This document shows positions 13,277-23,684 of a DNA stretch of 64,000 nucleotides, piece by piece (the first letter of the stretch is position 1; each line of letters starts with the position of its first letter). The stretch lies in the NCBI GenBank assembly GCA_000310025.1, contig FN649747.1, forward strand, positions 1,960,744-2,024,743, given 5' to 3'. The position numbers and the translations under genes were made by a program. The notes under the pieces were generated by a model. It was not told the origin of the DNA, made no database searches, and saw only the letters and a program-made list of their open reading frames with translations. Source of the DNA: Ectocarpus siliculosus. Its lineage: Eukaryota > Sar > Phaeophyceae > Ectocarpales > Ectocarpaceae.

Positions 13277-14784
13277 GGCAACAACAACAACGACCCGGTC
13301 ATGCCACGATCTACCGCGGAACCCCCCCATTCCACTGCTGATATCAACGAGCAGCAACAGCAGCAGCAGCAACAGCAGCAGATTACCACCACCACCACCA
13401 ACAACAACCCGGGCGTTTCACGATCGACCACGGAGCCCTCCCCTTCCACTACTGACATCAACGATCACCACGCTGCCGCCGATACGGCCGACGTGAAGGC
13501 CAGCGAGAAGGAGGCGTACACCCCCTTCATCCCCAGGACGAAGGTGTACCCCGACGCCTCGTACATCAACAGGCTGCCGATCAGATCTCTAGGGTCGTGC
13601 GACGAGCTCCCCCTGGACCGCAACCGTCTGGACGGCGCCGTGTATGTGACCGGTCCCATCGTCTGCGACGAAAAGCGGGTGAGAGGGGGGTTATTTTGTT
13701 ATTTTGTTATTTTGTTATTTTGTTTGTTTGTTTGACGTGTCTTTCTCATTGTAGAAGGCTTCCACACGGAGCCCCCGAGTTCTACCGCCGGCGGACAGCA
13801 AGTGAGGCACTTCCAGATCCACCACGGAACCACCCTCTTATTTCTGCCGCCGACAAACAATACAAGCACCACGCTGCCCCCGATGATGCCTACGTCAACG
13901 TCAACACCAGCAGGAGTTATGCCTATACGGTGTCTGGTTCCTGCCGTGTGCGCTGCGAGCTGTTCCTCCCCCTCCGTTTTTGTGAGTCTTTTGATAATTC
14001 CTTCCGTTGGTCACACACTGGTGGTGCCGGTTTTTAGTAGCCAGCCGTCGTACTGCTGTACTGCTGCAGTACGTTAACGTGCAGGAGGTGGTGGTGGTAC
14101 TGCTGCTGTTGTATGATGCACCAGAGGTAAGGTGGCCAGAATTCAACAAAGGGGCGAGGGTGACCGAAGAAAAAAAAACATTAGACGGCCGACCACACAC
14201 CCTTCCCTGCTGCTCTCTTTCCCACCACCGCACCCCCCGACATCCCCACCGAAACGCAAGGTGATCGAGATCAGCCAGGAGACGGTGATATTCACCCGCT
14301 CCCCGGACCTTTACCTGATGGGAGTCCACTTCCTGGTACGGGAGAATGCCGGCCTGTGGATCTCCATGGGCACCATGACCGTGGAAGCGCTTGAGGCGAG
14401 TACAATGGATTTTGACGTGTGTTGATGGTATTTGTGTTTTGTGTCTGGGTTCTGCGAAGCTTTGCGACGCCGAACGATACCACGCGTGTAAGTAGGGGGG
14501 CTCCGCAGTCAGTAGTTTTAGTAGTAGTGCCTGGAAATGTATGGCGCGACATGCCCAGACAACAGGGGGAACACAGCCGTGGTGATTTGACAGCGTGCTT
14601 TTCTCGTTGGACGAAAAATGGCCGGGTGGGATGTTGGATGGGATTGATTGCCGCTACGTGGCCCGTCATGGCGATGTTTAGGTCAGGTTCGTTTGGGGTG
14701 TTCTAGTCGGCGACGGTGGTGGTGTTGATCTGCCTGATGTTGGCAATTGACGTCAGCATTTCGGTCGATGATGTCTTTGTTTTC

Positions 14785-14815
<31 letters not shown>

Positions 14816-15708
14816 ATGTTCCATTCTGTTCCTTTGTTCTTCCTCGAGCAGGGAGACTCTGAGGAATTCTTTACGGTCGAGCCGCAAGGGCACCTGGGGT
14901 TGTTCGCCAACGAAGTCGGTCCGGTGTCCGAGAAAGGAACGTCGGTGAGGAACAGTGTTGTTGTTCTTGTCAGCGTTGTTGTGTTGGTGCTATCATCGTG
15001 TAGGTAAGGGTGTGTGCGACTTTACTTTAGTCAGCATGTACCGCGCCAGCCGGCTGACCAATCAATCAAAGACAATATGGTGCGTGAAAAAAACGAGGTT
15101 CTTAGAAGGGTGACAGAATTCAAGAATGGGCGTCTTCTGGACTACATACCTCAGAAAACTCTCGGCAACCCTTTGGAGAGAGACACCCCAACACTTCACA
15201 CGCAAGCCCAGTATGCGTCAATACTGCTGGCTTCTTTCGAGAATCAATGCTTGTGAACGGGTCGATCGTGGTCGCAGCGACTCCATCGGCAAGCACTACC
15301 GCTCTCCCGCGATCCCTCAATGATGCATACGAGCCTGTTCAATTCGTCATATACATTGCCTGTTACCAGTATGCGGTAATATCCCGTGCACCGAGAGAGT
15401 TCTTTGGCATGTGATTTTATCATGTTTTTGACATAGTAAATAGACACGAAGCGCGGTGCGATAGCTGTTTTTTGCGCGCGGAGACATTGGGTGACCGTTA
15501 CCAACTCGTAACTCCTCTTTGCCTCGTTCTCACTCTCCAAATATTACGTCGTTCGTTGTCTCTCCATGTCTCTCCATGTCTCTCTGTACAGGAGGACTTA
15601 TTCTCCAGACTAGTCGTGAAGTCCGGAGGGGCTTTAGTCATCGAAGGTCGTATGAGCTGCGCGACCTCGATCATGACCATCATCAAGGCGTCCGAGACCC
15701 AGCAGCAG

Positions 15709-15749
<41 letters not shown>

Positions 15750-18700
15750 CAAGGAGCGACAGCAGCAGGAACAGCAGCAGCAGCAGGAGGAAGAGGGGCA
15801 GCAGAAGGAACAGCAGCAACAGCAGCAGGACCACCAGCATCAGCGGCAGCAGGAACAGCAGCAGCAGCAGCACAAGGAGCGACAGCAGCAGGACCAGCAG
15901 CAGGAAGAAGGCGATGTTCTCCCTCAGCAACCTCAGAACGTGGACAGCGAGAACAACAACAGCAACCACCCGGCCACCGCCAGCAGTGATGCCGACTCGT
16001 ACCGTGGCAACACGAACACGCACACCACGAAGAAGATAAAGACCATGAGAGACCGTCTTTTCTACAAGGACTCGGGTGATACCCCCATGACGACCATCAA
16101 CTCGTGCGACCGAATCCCCTTTGGCCTCATCCCCGTGCGGGGCATCCTCATCATCGAGGGCGACATCGTCTGCGCGGAGAAGCGGGTGAGAGAGTGCTCC
16201 GGTGTTGTCCTCCGTTATCATGCATGGTTCGAAGATGCGTGGATATTGCGACCCCTCCCCCCAATCCCGCTTTCTTACTTTCCGTGGTCCCTTGTTGTGC
16301 CTACACGCACGGGGCACGGTGGCACAGAGAATTTTGACTTCACGTGAGTACCGTGTTTTTTTATATGAACGTAGACATAGCTGGCTCATCAATCCACTCC
16401 CCACCCCCCTTTGAGTACACCGTCTCAATGTTGCATTGCATTAAAATTTCTTGTTTTCTCCGCGATGATTTAAGAGGAAGGTGGCAATCGTTACCCAGAC
16501 GCCGAAAGGGTGGGATTGGTACACTTTAGCGGAATGACAACTCCAGTAACAACAACACAACCCACACCTGCTGTAGAAGCATCGGACCAGCGCTAGCAAC
16601 GACTCATCGTCTCTTTTGCCGTGTTTTTCTTTCCCCCCCGTCCTTTTCCCGCTGCCACTCATCGATACCAACCAATGCCTCAGACGCTAGTCGTGAGCGA
16701 GCTCGCGTTAATCTTCTCCGATATGGACGGCGTGCGTTTCGAGCGCGTCCACTTTATCGTGGAGCAGAACGCCACGCTGAGCTTTGCCGTGGCCTCGCTG
16801 CTCGTGGAGAAGCTTGAGGTACGGTATTGGTGTGTCTGCGTGTGTCGTCTCGCCTTGTGTAGGTTGGGCTCGTGTGTTTGCATAGTCTAAGCGTGCGACA
16901 GCGACACGTCGAAAAGCAGAAGGAGGGGAAGGGGGGGAGGTGGCCGCATTCTCCATCCCGAAAGAACGGGGTCAGCTTCAAACTTGTGTTGTGGAGACAT
17001 GGTAGTCTTTTGGCGGCAAGAAACAGGATCGAAAAAACAACCCGGTGTCCGGGAGGGAGGTTGCAGCATCCATCGTGTATCGTGTGTCATGGGAGTGAGC
17101 TCGTAGACGATTTTCCTCATGTTTCTGGTGGTGTTGGTACCGTTGTTCCTATTACCGGCGGTGGCAGCGGCGGCGGCAACCAGAGTGATGCCACTTCCTT
17201 CTGTTGTTGTGACTGCAATGAACCGACGTTGTTGTTGTTGTTGTTGTTGTTGCTGCTGCTACGTTGCTGCTGTTGTGTCCTTCCTCACCGCTCAGGGAGA
17301 CTCCGGCGAGATCTTCACCATCGAGCCAGGAGGGTTTCTGGGAGGGCAATTCGATCAGTTGCGCCCGTTGCCTGAGAACGGCACCAAGGTGGGAGGGATG
17401 TCGTGTTGATATGATATGATGTTGCTGGCCTTGTTGTTCTTGTTTTGATGTTGTCCAATCGTCATGTCGTGACTACGGCAGTGTCGATAATTTCACCTTT
17501 GTACTTCACGACCCCATTGCTCTGCGGGGTTGATATTTAGTGCCAGCAGGCCGCACTAACGTGCACCCCCCCCGCCGTTCATGCTGTTGGACACAATTCC
17601 TGACAGGATGTCGCATGATTGATATTGTTAAGAAGATCTTATCCCACCACTCCGTTGAAGCCTAACGGAGATCAAAAATATGCCTCGCGCACGTTGATTC
17701 CACACGGACCTGTAAGTCACATCAACCCGCCGCCAAGCTTGAACACCTTTTCGAAGATGTCGAGAGGCCCGTGAGTGATAAATGCACTGTTCTTGGCACG
17801 ACACGTCAGCTCTTTCCCAGGCCTACCAACAACAGCAACGACACCCGACGGTTTTTCCGTCGATGGCGTGGCCCAACCAATAACACCCTTGGACCAAATA
17901 CTATATTAGAGCCTTTTTCTCCCTCTCTCCCTCTCCCCTCTGACTGTTTCTCGTCCCCGCGCTGTCTCCGTCTCTACCACGACCCGAACCGCCACAGAAG
18001 GACGAGCACTCGCTGCTGCACGCAAAAGAGGGTGGCGAATTTTATTTCGACGCCCTGGTCCGGTACACATCCTCCTCCATCACGATGGTCGCGGTGTCGG
18101 TCATCGAGGATCCGGCCTGGATAAGGCTGCAACGCCTCCGCCGGCGGTGGATTGAACGACACTTCCAGCGTCACCAGCAGCAGGTGAAGCAGCAGCAGCA
18201 GCAGCAGCAGCAGATGAAGCACGATGGCGACCAGAGCGCTTGCACAGCAGCCGCTTCTCTGACGTGTGGACCAAACCAGTCCCCCTTCTCGCCGGACAGA
18301 TCCGCCGAGTACACCTACGAGCAGCGGTTGGGCTTGAAGCCGACCCACCTCATGGTGAGGACAAGGAATGAATGTCTGATGGGTTGAGAGTTTTTGAGAA
18401 CGGCCGCTGGCTGTAGGAGTTCCTGAGCCTGACGAGCGCAGAGCAGCAAATGCTTGTGTTGGCTTGGGCTCTCAGCGGAACCCCCCCAACAAAACTGCAG
18501 AAAATGAGGAACTCCATCCTTGCATCCCTATCGAATCGTACAGCTGCGGTCGTAGGAACATGAGCAAGGGTTGGCCGTTGTCCCTGTCTGAAGCTTCTCT
18601 TCATGTTCTTCCCAGCACTTGTCACTTTATGTTGTCCTCTGTTTTGTTTTTTTTTGCTTGTGTTTTTGTGTTCGTCTCCTGACCACCTCTCACCACGCCG

Positions 18701-21125
18701 CCGATTGTACCTGTTTTTAGTCTTGTCCATCCCGTGGGACCTCCGATAGCGCGACCGTTTTGTGTAACAGCAGAAACATGGGCAGGAACAATATTCCTGC
18801 TATCTCGAGGATTGTGTCGTTGTGAATCGGTTCACCGTTGACGCTGTTATGTGGTTGCACGTTATCAGTCGTTCATTGAAAGAAACGGTCCCTGCATGCC
18901 GCCGTCCATTCTCTTGTCTCGTCCTGATACTCGGACTGTCCGCCTCTCTGTCTCTCTCTGTTCCATGGTTGAAAATTTGTTCAGGTGGGCGAGGAGCTAC
19001 GATTCCCCTCTTCGCTCACCACCCTCGACCGGTCCCACACCATGACCATGGGAACCGATGGCAGCCTGGTGCTGGCGAAGGCAGACCGGTACGTGGTTTT
19101 ATTCGACGAGATGATAGAGGCCGTCGAGACCAGGGCCTCAGTCGAAGAAACAACCATGGCTACGCTGGCCGGACTTAGCCCCGACTACGACGGGGGGGAC
19201 CCGGGCTTGGAGTTGAAGATCCTGGCCCTTGCCGACTCGGGCCAGGCCACCGACGACAAGGTTCTCCACATGATGGCGCGCTCGGAGAGGCTAAGGGTGT
19301 GGCAGAAAGAGACGGCCACGGACATGGAAGTCGACCTGGAGAAATGTGCGAGGGGCTTCGACGAGCTGCTTCGCGCGAAGAAGAGGGAGAGGGACCTTCA
19401 GATGGAGAAAGAGGAAGAGGAGGAGAAGGAGGCGGAGAAGACAACGATGCCGCAGCAGCAGGCAGACCCGACGACCGCAGGTACAGATACCTCCAAGGAA
19501 CGCGTCTCCCCCCCCCCGAAGGGAGAAAAGTGTTTGATTTATCCCAGGCACCTGAGTTGTCAATTGGTACATGTACAGGCACGTCAAGTGCATCCATCTC
19601 TCGAAAGTCGCCGTTTCCGGGGAGGGAGGTTTTCTAAATAGATTAGAGTATGGGAGTGGGTGGGTGCTGTCGCCAAGAGCTCGTCGTGCATTGACGTGCG
19701 CGTTGCCGCCAACCTCTCCACTAGAACAACACCTACCCTGTTCATGTGGCCGTTCTCCAGCTGCCAAGCGTTGCTGCCATCGTGAGCTGCACGGAGGGCC
19801 CGACTTCTCAGATTCGCTGGCACACAGAGGTCGACGCTCCTCTCGACGATAGAGACCTTTCACACATTATCGCTCGATGGCGTGTTTCGGCGGGCTTTGT
19901 TTAGTGTTTGCCTCTTTTCCCGACGAAACTCGATCTTGAACAGCAGGCCACTCCAGCGACCCGAAGCAGGAACACGCTGGTCAAGACGCCTCCAGCACCA
20001 GCACCAGCACCAGCACCAGCGGTCGCGGTAAGACCAAGGCCAAGACCAAGGCCGTCCCCGCCACTGTGACGAGATATTGGGGGACGAGGCGCGGAGGTAT
20101 TGGGGAGACGACGTGGCTCTGAAGGTCACCAACACCGGGGAAGTGGTAAGTTGGGTGTACTGAGCAGGAAGACAATGCAACAGCGTTTGGTGGGAAGGTG
20201 CGATGGAGGGTGATCCCATTGCTCTATCGTCAGTGGACCGCCGGAAGTGTTCTGTTTGGCCTCGAACTCTACTGAGGTGTACGTCGGGCTTCACGGCCAG
20301 AAAGCACGTGGCACCGATTTGAACATGAAACACTAACACTATCTGCGTGCGTAGATTACTGCGGTTGATTTAGCGTGCGTAAGATAAATGTCATTCTGTG
20401 TGTGTATCGTGATTCGTCGGAGGACGTTCTACCAACCCCATCACCTTTCTTACTGCCTGCATTGGTTCTATTCCGAGACGAAGGCCCGGTGTTTGTCGTC
20501 TTGATTTATACTTGGCAATATCTCGCCCTTTCCTCTGTTACCTACCGTATCTTCCAAGCGTACTGCAGGCCCAAGTGTTCGGCAGGACATGAACTACAGT
20601 AAACATGACCCACACTGCTATTCATCGTCCGTGTGTGTTTTTTATTTTGCCTTTTGACCAAGTCCTCCTGGTTACCAGAAAACAACGCCCTCTTTCTGTT
20701 ACATCCGTGTAATGTGTACCTGTTATAGTCTGAGCTACGTGACATGCTCTTTGATCATCGTGCTTACAGCTATCCTTTTTGCTCCATTGCATCGCTGCCT
20801 ACTTGCCCAGCTGGTGACCGTCGGTGACCTCGTCGTCGTGCAGAAAAGAAACCCCATGCGGAGCAAGAAGAAGGAGAGCTGGCTGCAGAGGAAGGTTGCC
20901 AAGTCGAAGCCGGTCAAGAAGATCAAGGAGATCTTCGGGCGTCTCGGCCGCCGAGACAAGGGCAACGGCAAGACCGACAACAAGGCCAGAAACGACGACG
21001 ACGACGACAGCAGAGGCAACGGCGACGGTGCCCCCGTCAGCACCATGTACTCCCTCCACGTCGTCGAGAACGGGCTCGAGGTCCGACTCGAAGGTGTGTT
21101 CATGTGGGGGTGGTACGCCGAGTGA
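5171..21125 (+). CDS. Secreted/anchored four-module repeat protein, 16 exons, ~1450 aa
   Basis: Exons: 5171-5440, 6795-6935, 9389-9478, 10656-11228, 11660-11794, 12494-12586, 13037-13678, 14261-14395, 14852-14944, 15592-16185, 16684-16818, 17296-17388, 17998-18354, 18985-19480, 19947-20145, 20811-21125. Exons 1-13 all begin and end in phase 0. Residues 30-50 form a hydrophobic signal peptide or signal anchor ending in ASAVAE. Four units follow, each A (a Cys-Asp block ending in a second Cys), B (45 aa, pattern GV-F-V---A-L-F), C (30-31 aa) and D (ED-LF---V--GA-F), with low-complexity linkers between D and the next A. The short alternating hydrophobic strands suggest a beta-solenoid, which is inference. 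The tail has a charged coiled-coil-like stretch (exon 14) and a Lys-rich segment (exon 16). Exon 15 needs one extra base in the G-run at 20079-20083 to stay open. I do not recognise the family. The 3' end at 21125 is the first stop, and further splicing is possible. Confidence 0.8.
6795..6935 (+). other. Exon 2: first copy of the B cassette (47 codons)
   Basis: This phase-0 exon encodes the B part of unit 1 (TEGCDEVIIV...GLRFEVRQGATLSFGG). Its homologues are exon 5 (11660-11794), exon 8 (14261-14395) and exon 11 (16684-16818), each exactly 45 codons. It is the parent of the two broken copies in intron 2. Confidence 0.85.
6948..7168. mobile_element. MITE family 1, copy 1 (221 bp, in intron 2)
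   Basis: The ends are long imperfect inverted repeats. The left arm starts TACCGTATATGACAC and runs about 55 bp to the AAAGCTCGATT block. The right arm ends GTGTCATATACGGTA. The element is flanked by TA on both sides, as for Tc1/mariner-type MITEs. The downstream broken B-exon copy has the same flanking intron bases (near 8950-9015) without the element, which gives an empty-site comparison. No coding capacity is seen. Confidence 0.85.
8636..8793 (-). pseudogene. Inverted broken copy of the B exon (hairpin arm 1)
   Basis: Read on the minus strand, this segment starts ACCGAGGGTTGCGATGAGGT, as in exon 2, and continues through recognisable parts of the B module (IVAE, then IAPKG, then FEVRPG). 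It has at least two in-frame stops and no splice sites. It lies head to head with the plus-strand copy at 8811-8957, with 17 bp between them. Confidence 0.75.
8811..8957 (+). pseudogene. Direct broken copy of the B exon (hairpin arm 2)
   Basis: This segment closely matches exon 2 (6796-6935), for example GGCAGGGAGCCAAGCTCAGC against GGCAGGGAGCCACGCTCAGC. Compared with exon 2 it has a one-base deletion in the middle (CATCCGCACC against CATGGCACC), which gives an in-frame TGA. The AG acceptor before the exon is gone. The similarity runs on into the following intron bases, so the duplicated block included flanking intron. It cannot act as an exon as it stands. Confidence 0.85.
9499..9542. repeat. 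CTG microsatellite in intron 3
   Basis: About 14 CTG units lie just downstream of exon 3 and its donor at 9479. Similar CTG runs occur in intron 9-side DNA at 14788-14816. They produce spurious poly-Leu frames. Confidence 0.9.
10656..11228 (+). other. Exon 4: D1 + Thr-rich linker + A2
   Basis: This phase-0 exon joins the D part of unit 1 (EDLHGLIG...), a Thr/Asn/Gly/Asp linker of repeated TGITDTSNT-like units at about 10815-11080, and the A part of unit 2 (SCDELRSER...DILC). Thr-rich linkers of this kind are often O-glycosylated in secreted proteins, which is inference here. The equivalent exons 7 and 10 carry Gln-rich linkers in the same place. Confidence 0.8.
11397..11479. repeat. TCTG/TC microsatellite in intron 4
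   Basis: Several TCTG units merge into a long pure TC run inside the intron between exons 4 and 5. It lies about 180 bp before the exon 5 acceptor and is not itself the polypyrimidine tract. Confidence 0.9.
13037..13678 (+). other. Exon 7: D2 + Gln/Asn-rich linker + A3
   Basis: After D2 (EDLFSLVAVKKGASFELEEG) the linker alternates polyQ and polyN with three copies of a PGVSRSTTEP-like unit (about 13209, 13299 and 13411). A3 follows with SCDEL...IVCDEKR. Both ends are phase 0. Confidence 0.8.
15592..16185 (+). other. Exon 10: D3 + Gln-rich linker + A4
   Basis: D3 (EDLFSRLVVKSGGALVIEG) is followed by a polyQ tract with E, H, R and K interruptions (a repeated HKERQQQ unit), then an Asn/Ser/Thr stretch, then A4 (SCDRIPFG...DIVCAEKR). 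The CAG-rich tract runs from about 15700 to 15905. Confidence 0.8.
20079..20083. other. Probable one-base deletion in a G-run (frameshift site)
   Basis: Exon 15 entered in phase from exon 14 reads naturally to TRYWG, then would hit TGA 12 codons later. One more G in this five-G run gives RYWGDEARRYWGDDVALKV and reaches the GTAAGT donor at 20146 in the phase required by exon 16. The cause may be a sequencing error or a real mutation. Confidence 0.6.
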
Positions 21126-23684
21126 AGATACATCAGTCATTTCTTTTCGGGGCTACATACTGCATTCGGCCGGCATTTCCCACCGGTTCCTAAAAACAAT
21201 GATAGACATCTCGCTATGCTGGCGGGTTTTCCGGAGGGCGCATGCTCATGTAATCGGGGGTTCTGGCAGACCATTACGCCTCCCCGCTTCAGCCTGCTGG
21301 AGGGGTTTGGGATACGTGTCCCCTGACCCCTTGGGGGCAACCGCCTCTTCCACGGCGGTTGCCCCGAACCATCACACAACAGGTGTTTACTCAACACCGC
21401 CCTTGAAGCGAAAGATAAGATTGATTGAGCCATGCCCTTGGCCTTTGCCCACCACGTGCGAATCCCTTACAAATCACCGTGACTGTGAGTGCTGGACCTG
21501 GAATTCTGATATCTAGTTTGTGAGGATGCTTTGTGACTGCTGTTGGGTATCGGGAACTTGCCTCCTATAATAGAGCCGTGGCACTGCTTGGCTGATCCAA
21601 GGATATCGACTCCACAGACATTGGTCATTATGTCTGTACAAGTGAGACGGACCTGTAGCCTGATTAATACGGAGATAATACCTTGTCTGTTACAATAGCT
21701 CCAACTTCGTCTACGTTTTCTCCTCCATCTTCTAATTTACTTTCTCTTTCAGAATACTTCGATTTGTCTTAAGTGCGCCACAACAATCGCTGGCACGAGG
21801 ACACCGTGGGTTGTAGATAAGTGTAGATGATGATAGTGTTTCTTGCGCCTTTGTTTTTTTCAGTCTTTCAGTCCTATCCTCCTGTGATGTGTCCACAACT
21901 CTTGGTTCGTAGCTTGTTGCTCTTGGATGTTGCTTTGTGACACACCGTAAAAAAAAACTGCCCGATATGGGCGAGGGGGGAGGGGGGGGGGGGTCACGGT
22001 GCGTTTGCCCGCGATTGATTTTCTGAGGCTTTCTGATGAGACGATTGGTGTGTGCTTCCTCGCGGCGAGTCAAACCGGCTGGTTGTCTGTTTTTCTTTGC
22101 GAGCTTTGATTGGCGCGTGACGTGTCGTTGGCATGGCCGCGGGATGGCAAGCGATTTCGCGACCGTGGGAGATGGCGTACTCTCGCACTTTTGGTGGTGT
22201 TTTTTATGCGGTGCCCTATTCATCATCTACAGTAGAGGGGAGCACTGACACTGTGCAGTCACAAGAGGTTTTTCTCTTGTTGGGTACGCCAACACTACTG
22301 GAGGATACAATGTAGTGTTGTTTTTTGTTATTCCCTTCATTTCTCCGTGTGTCTCGGAGCACTAGTCTACAACACATCTTTTTTGCTCTGGGTAGGTGTG
22401 GTTCAGCATCGTGGTGTGCTTCGGCGGGAACGTGTGAATGAAATTCGTTTGTGTTGTTGCGGAGGCGTACTGCTAATGTACCAGTTTCGGTGAGGATGGG
22501 CACGTTATTATGACTTTCAAGAGTATGTATGATAGCCACAGGCGTCAGTTGCAAGGTTTGCTATGCAGCAAGCAGGCTGCATTGGGTTCGCGAAGCGTGT
22601 ACTCCTGTGTACGTAAGACTACCGGCCAGGTGGGGTCGGGTGTATCGGGGAGACTGGCGTCTTTCTTGTTTTTTTTTCAAAAGAGGCGTTTTACAAGGTC
22701 GTCTGTCGAGGCGAATCAACCGGGGACCACAGTACAGTAGCACGATATTGTCAGCCTTTCTCGCATGCCGTTGAGTCGTCATGCCAATCTTGCGAGGGGT
22801 CGGATGGAGTCAACGGACAACGAACTCATGCATTCGGTTCTCTCTCGTTTGTAGTGAACATGACACCCCCACCTTCCACGAGGTGTCTTCTCTTTGCCGT
22901 CCGGCCGAGAGGAAACAATCATCATAAAGTGTATGGCCGACACCATACTATTGCCAGCAACCCAACAAACTACCTGTTGAGGTCAGTCAATACTTGCGAA
23001 ACACACAAAAAAACACTCTTTCATTCCCGGGCGTTGAGCGGGGATGCTCATGCCGATCTCCCGAAGACCTATACCATTACCGCCTCGCAAACTTACGCTG
23101 AGCAACGTATCAAAGGCATACCAGATCCGTACACTCTTGGTCGTTTCGATTATGCATCCCGAGCATGATCGGCCGCAACGCGGCAGTACAGTTTGCCAAC
23201 GGCGACGGGCTTCCCCAAGCTACTGTGGAGGCTCCGCCGGGCACACAGCAGGTTGCCCCAGATTTGCTCGTGTTGATATCTTGCTGGAAGATAACCGTTG
23301 AGAATTTGCAAGCGCGAGGGGAAACATCCGCGCGCTTTCGCTTCTCAAGCAATCTACAGCAGTACCTTGCCGGACACCAGAGCCAGCAGCAGCAGCAAGA
23401 ATCAAGCGGCCTGAGCCACCTAGAGGGCAAAGCTCAAGAGGCGAGACGACCGTGTACACGGTGCTGCGAAACGCGCTCGACACAGCTCCGGCTCGCTCCT
23501 GGGTGGCTTGGCCAACAGCTACCGGGCGACTTCTCTTTCCCGCTTATTCCGCCTCTAGCGATTTTGACCTCGTTGACGCTCTCCTCTCCTTTTCTTCCTT
23601 ATGCGTTCCGTTGGAACAGCTCTTCGTGTACGTAGAGCCCCTTTCCAGGTTGCTTCTCCATGGAGACGGAGCACTGAGAGCCTG
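21126..23684. other. Intergenic stretch, convergent 3' ends
   Basis: The modular gene (+) and bL28 (-) converge here. I see no supported exon. Plus-strand frames at 23165-23690 have no phase-consistent neighbours and overlap the bL28 3' side. A 12-bp perfect stem (21334-21345 with 21354-21365, loop of 8) is the only structure noted. Confidence 0.55.
21334..21365. other. Perfect 12-bp hairpin downstream of the modular gene
   Basis: GGGGCAACCGCC pairs with GGCGGTTGCCCC across the loop TCTTCCAC, about 210 bp after the putative stop. It lacks the sequence pattern of a histone 3' stem-loop. A role in RNA 3' end formation is only a guess. Confidence 0.6.

Noticed and set aside
13140-13400. Repeated units as a CRISPR array
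   Set aside because: They are coding Gln/Asn repeats with variable unit length inside exon 7. No spacer-repeat structure, and the genome is eukaryotic.
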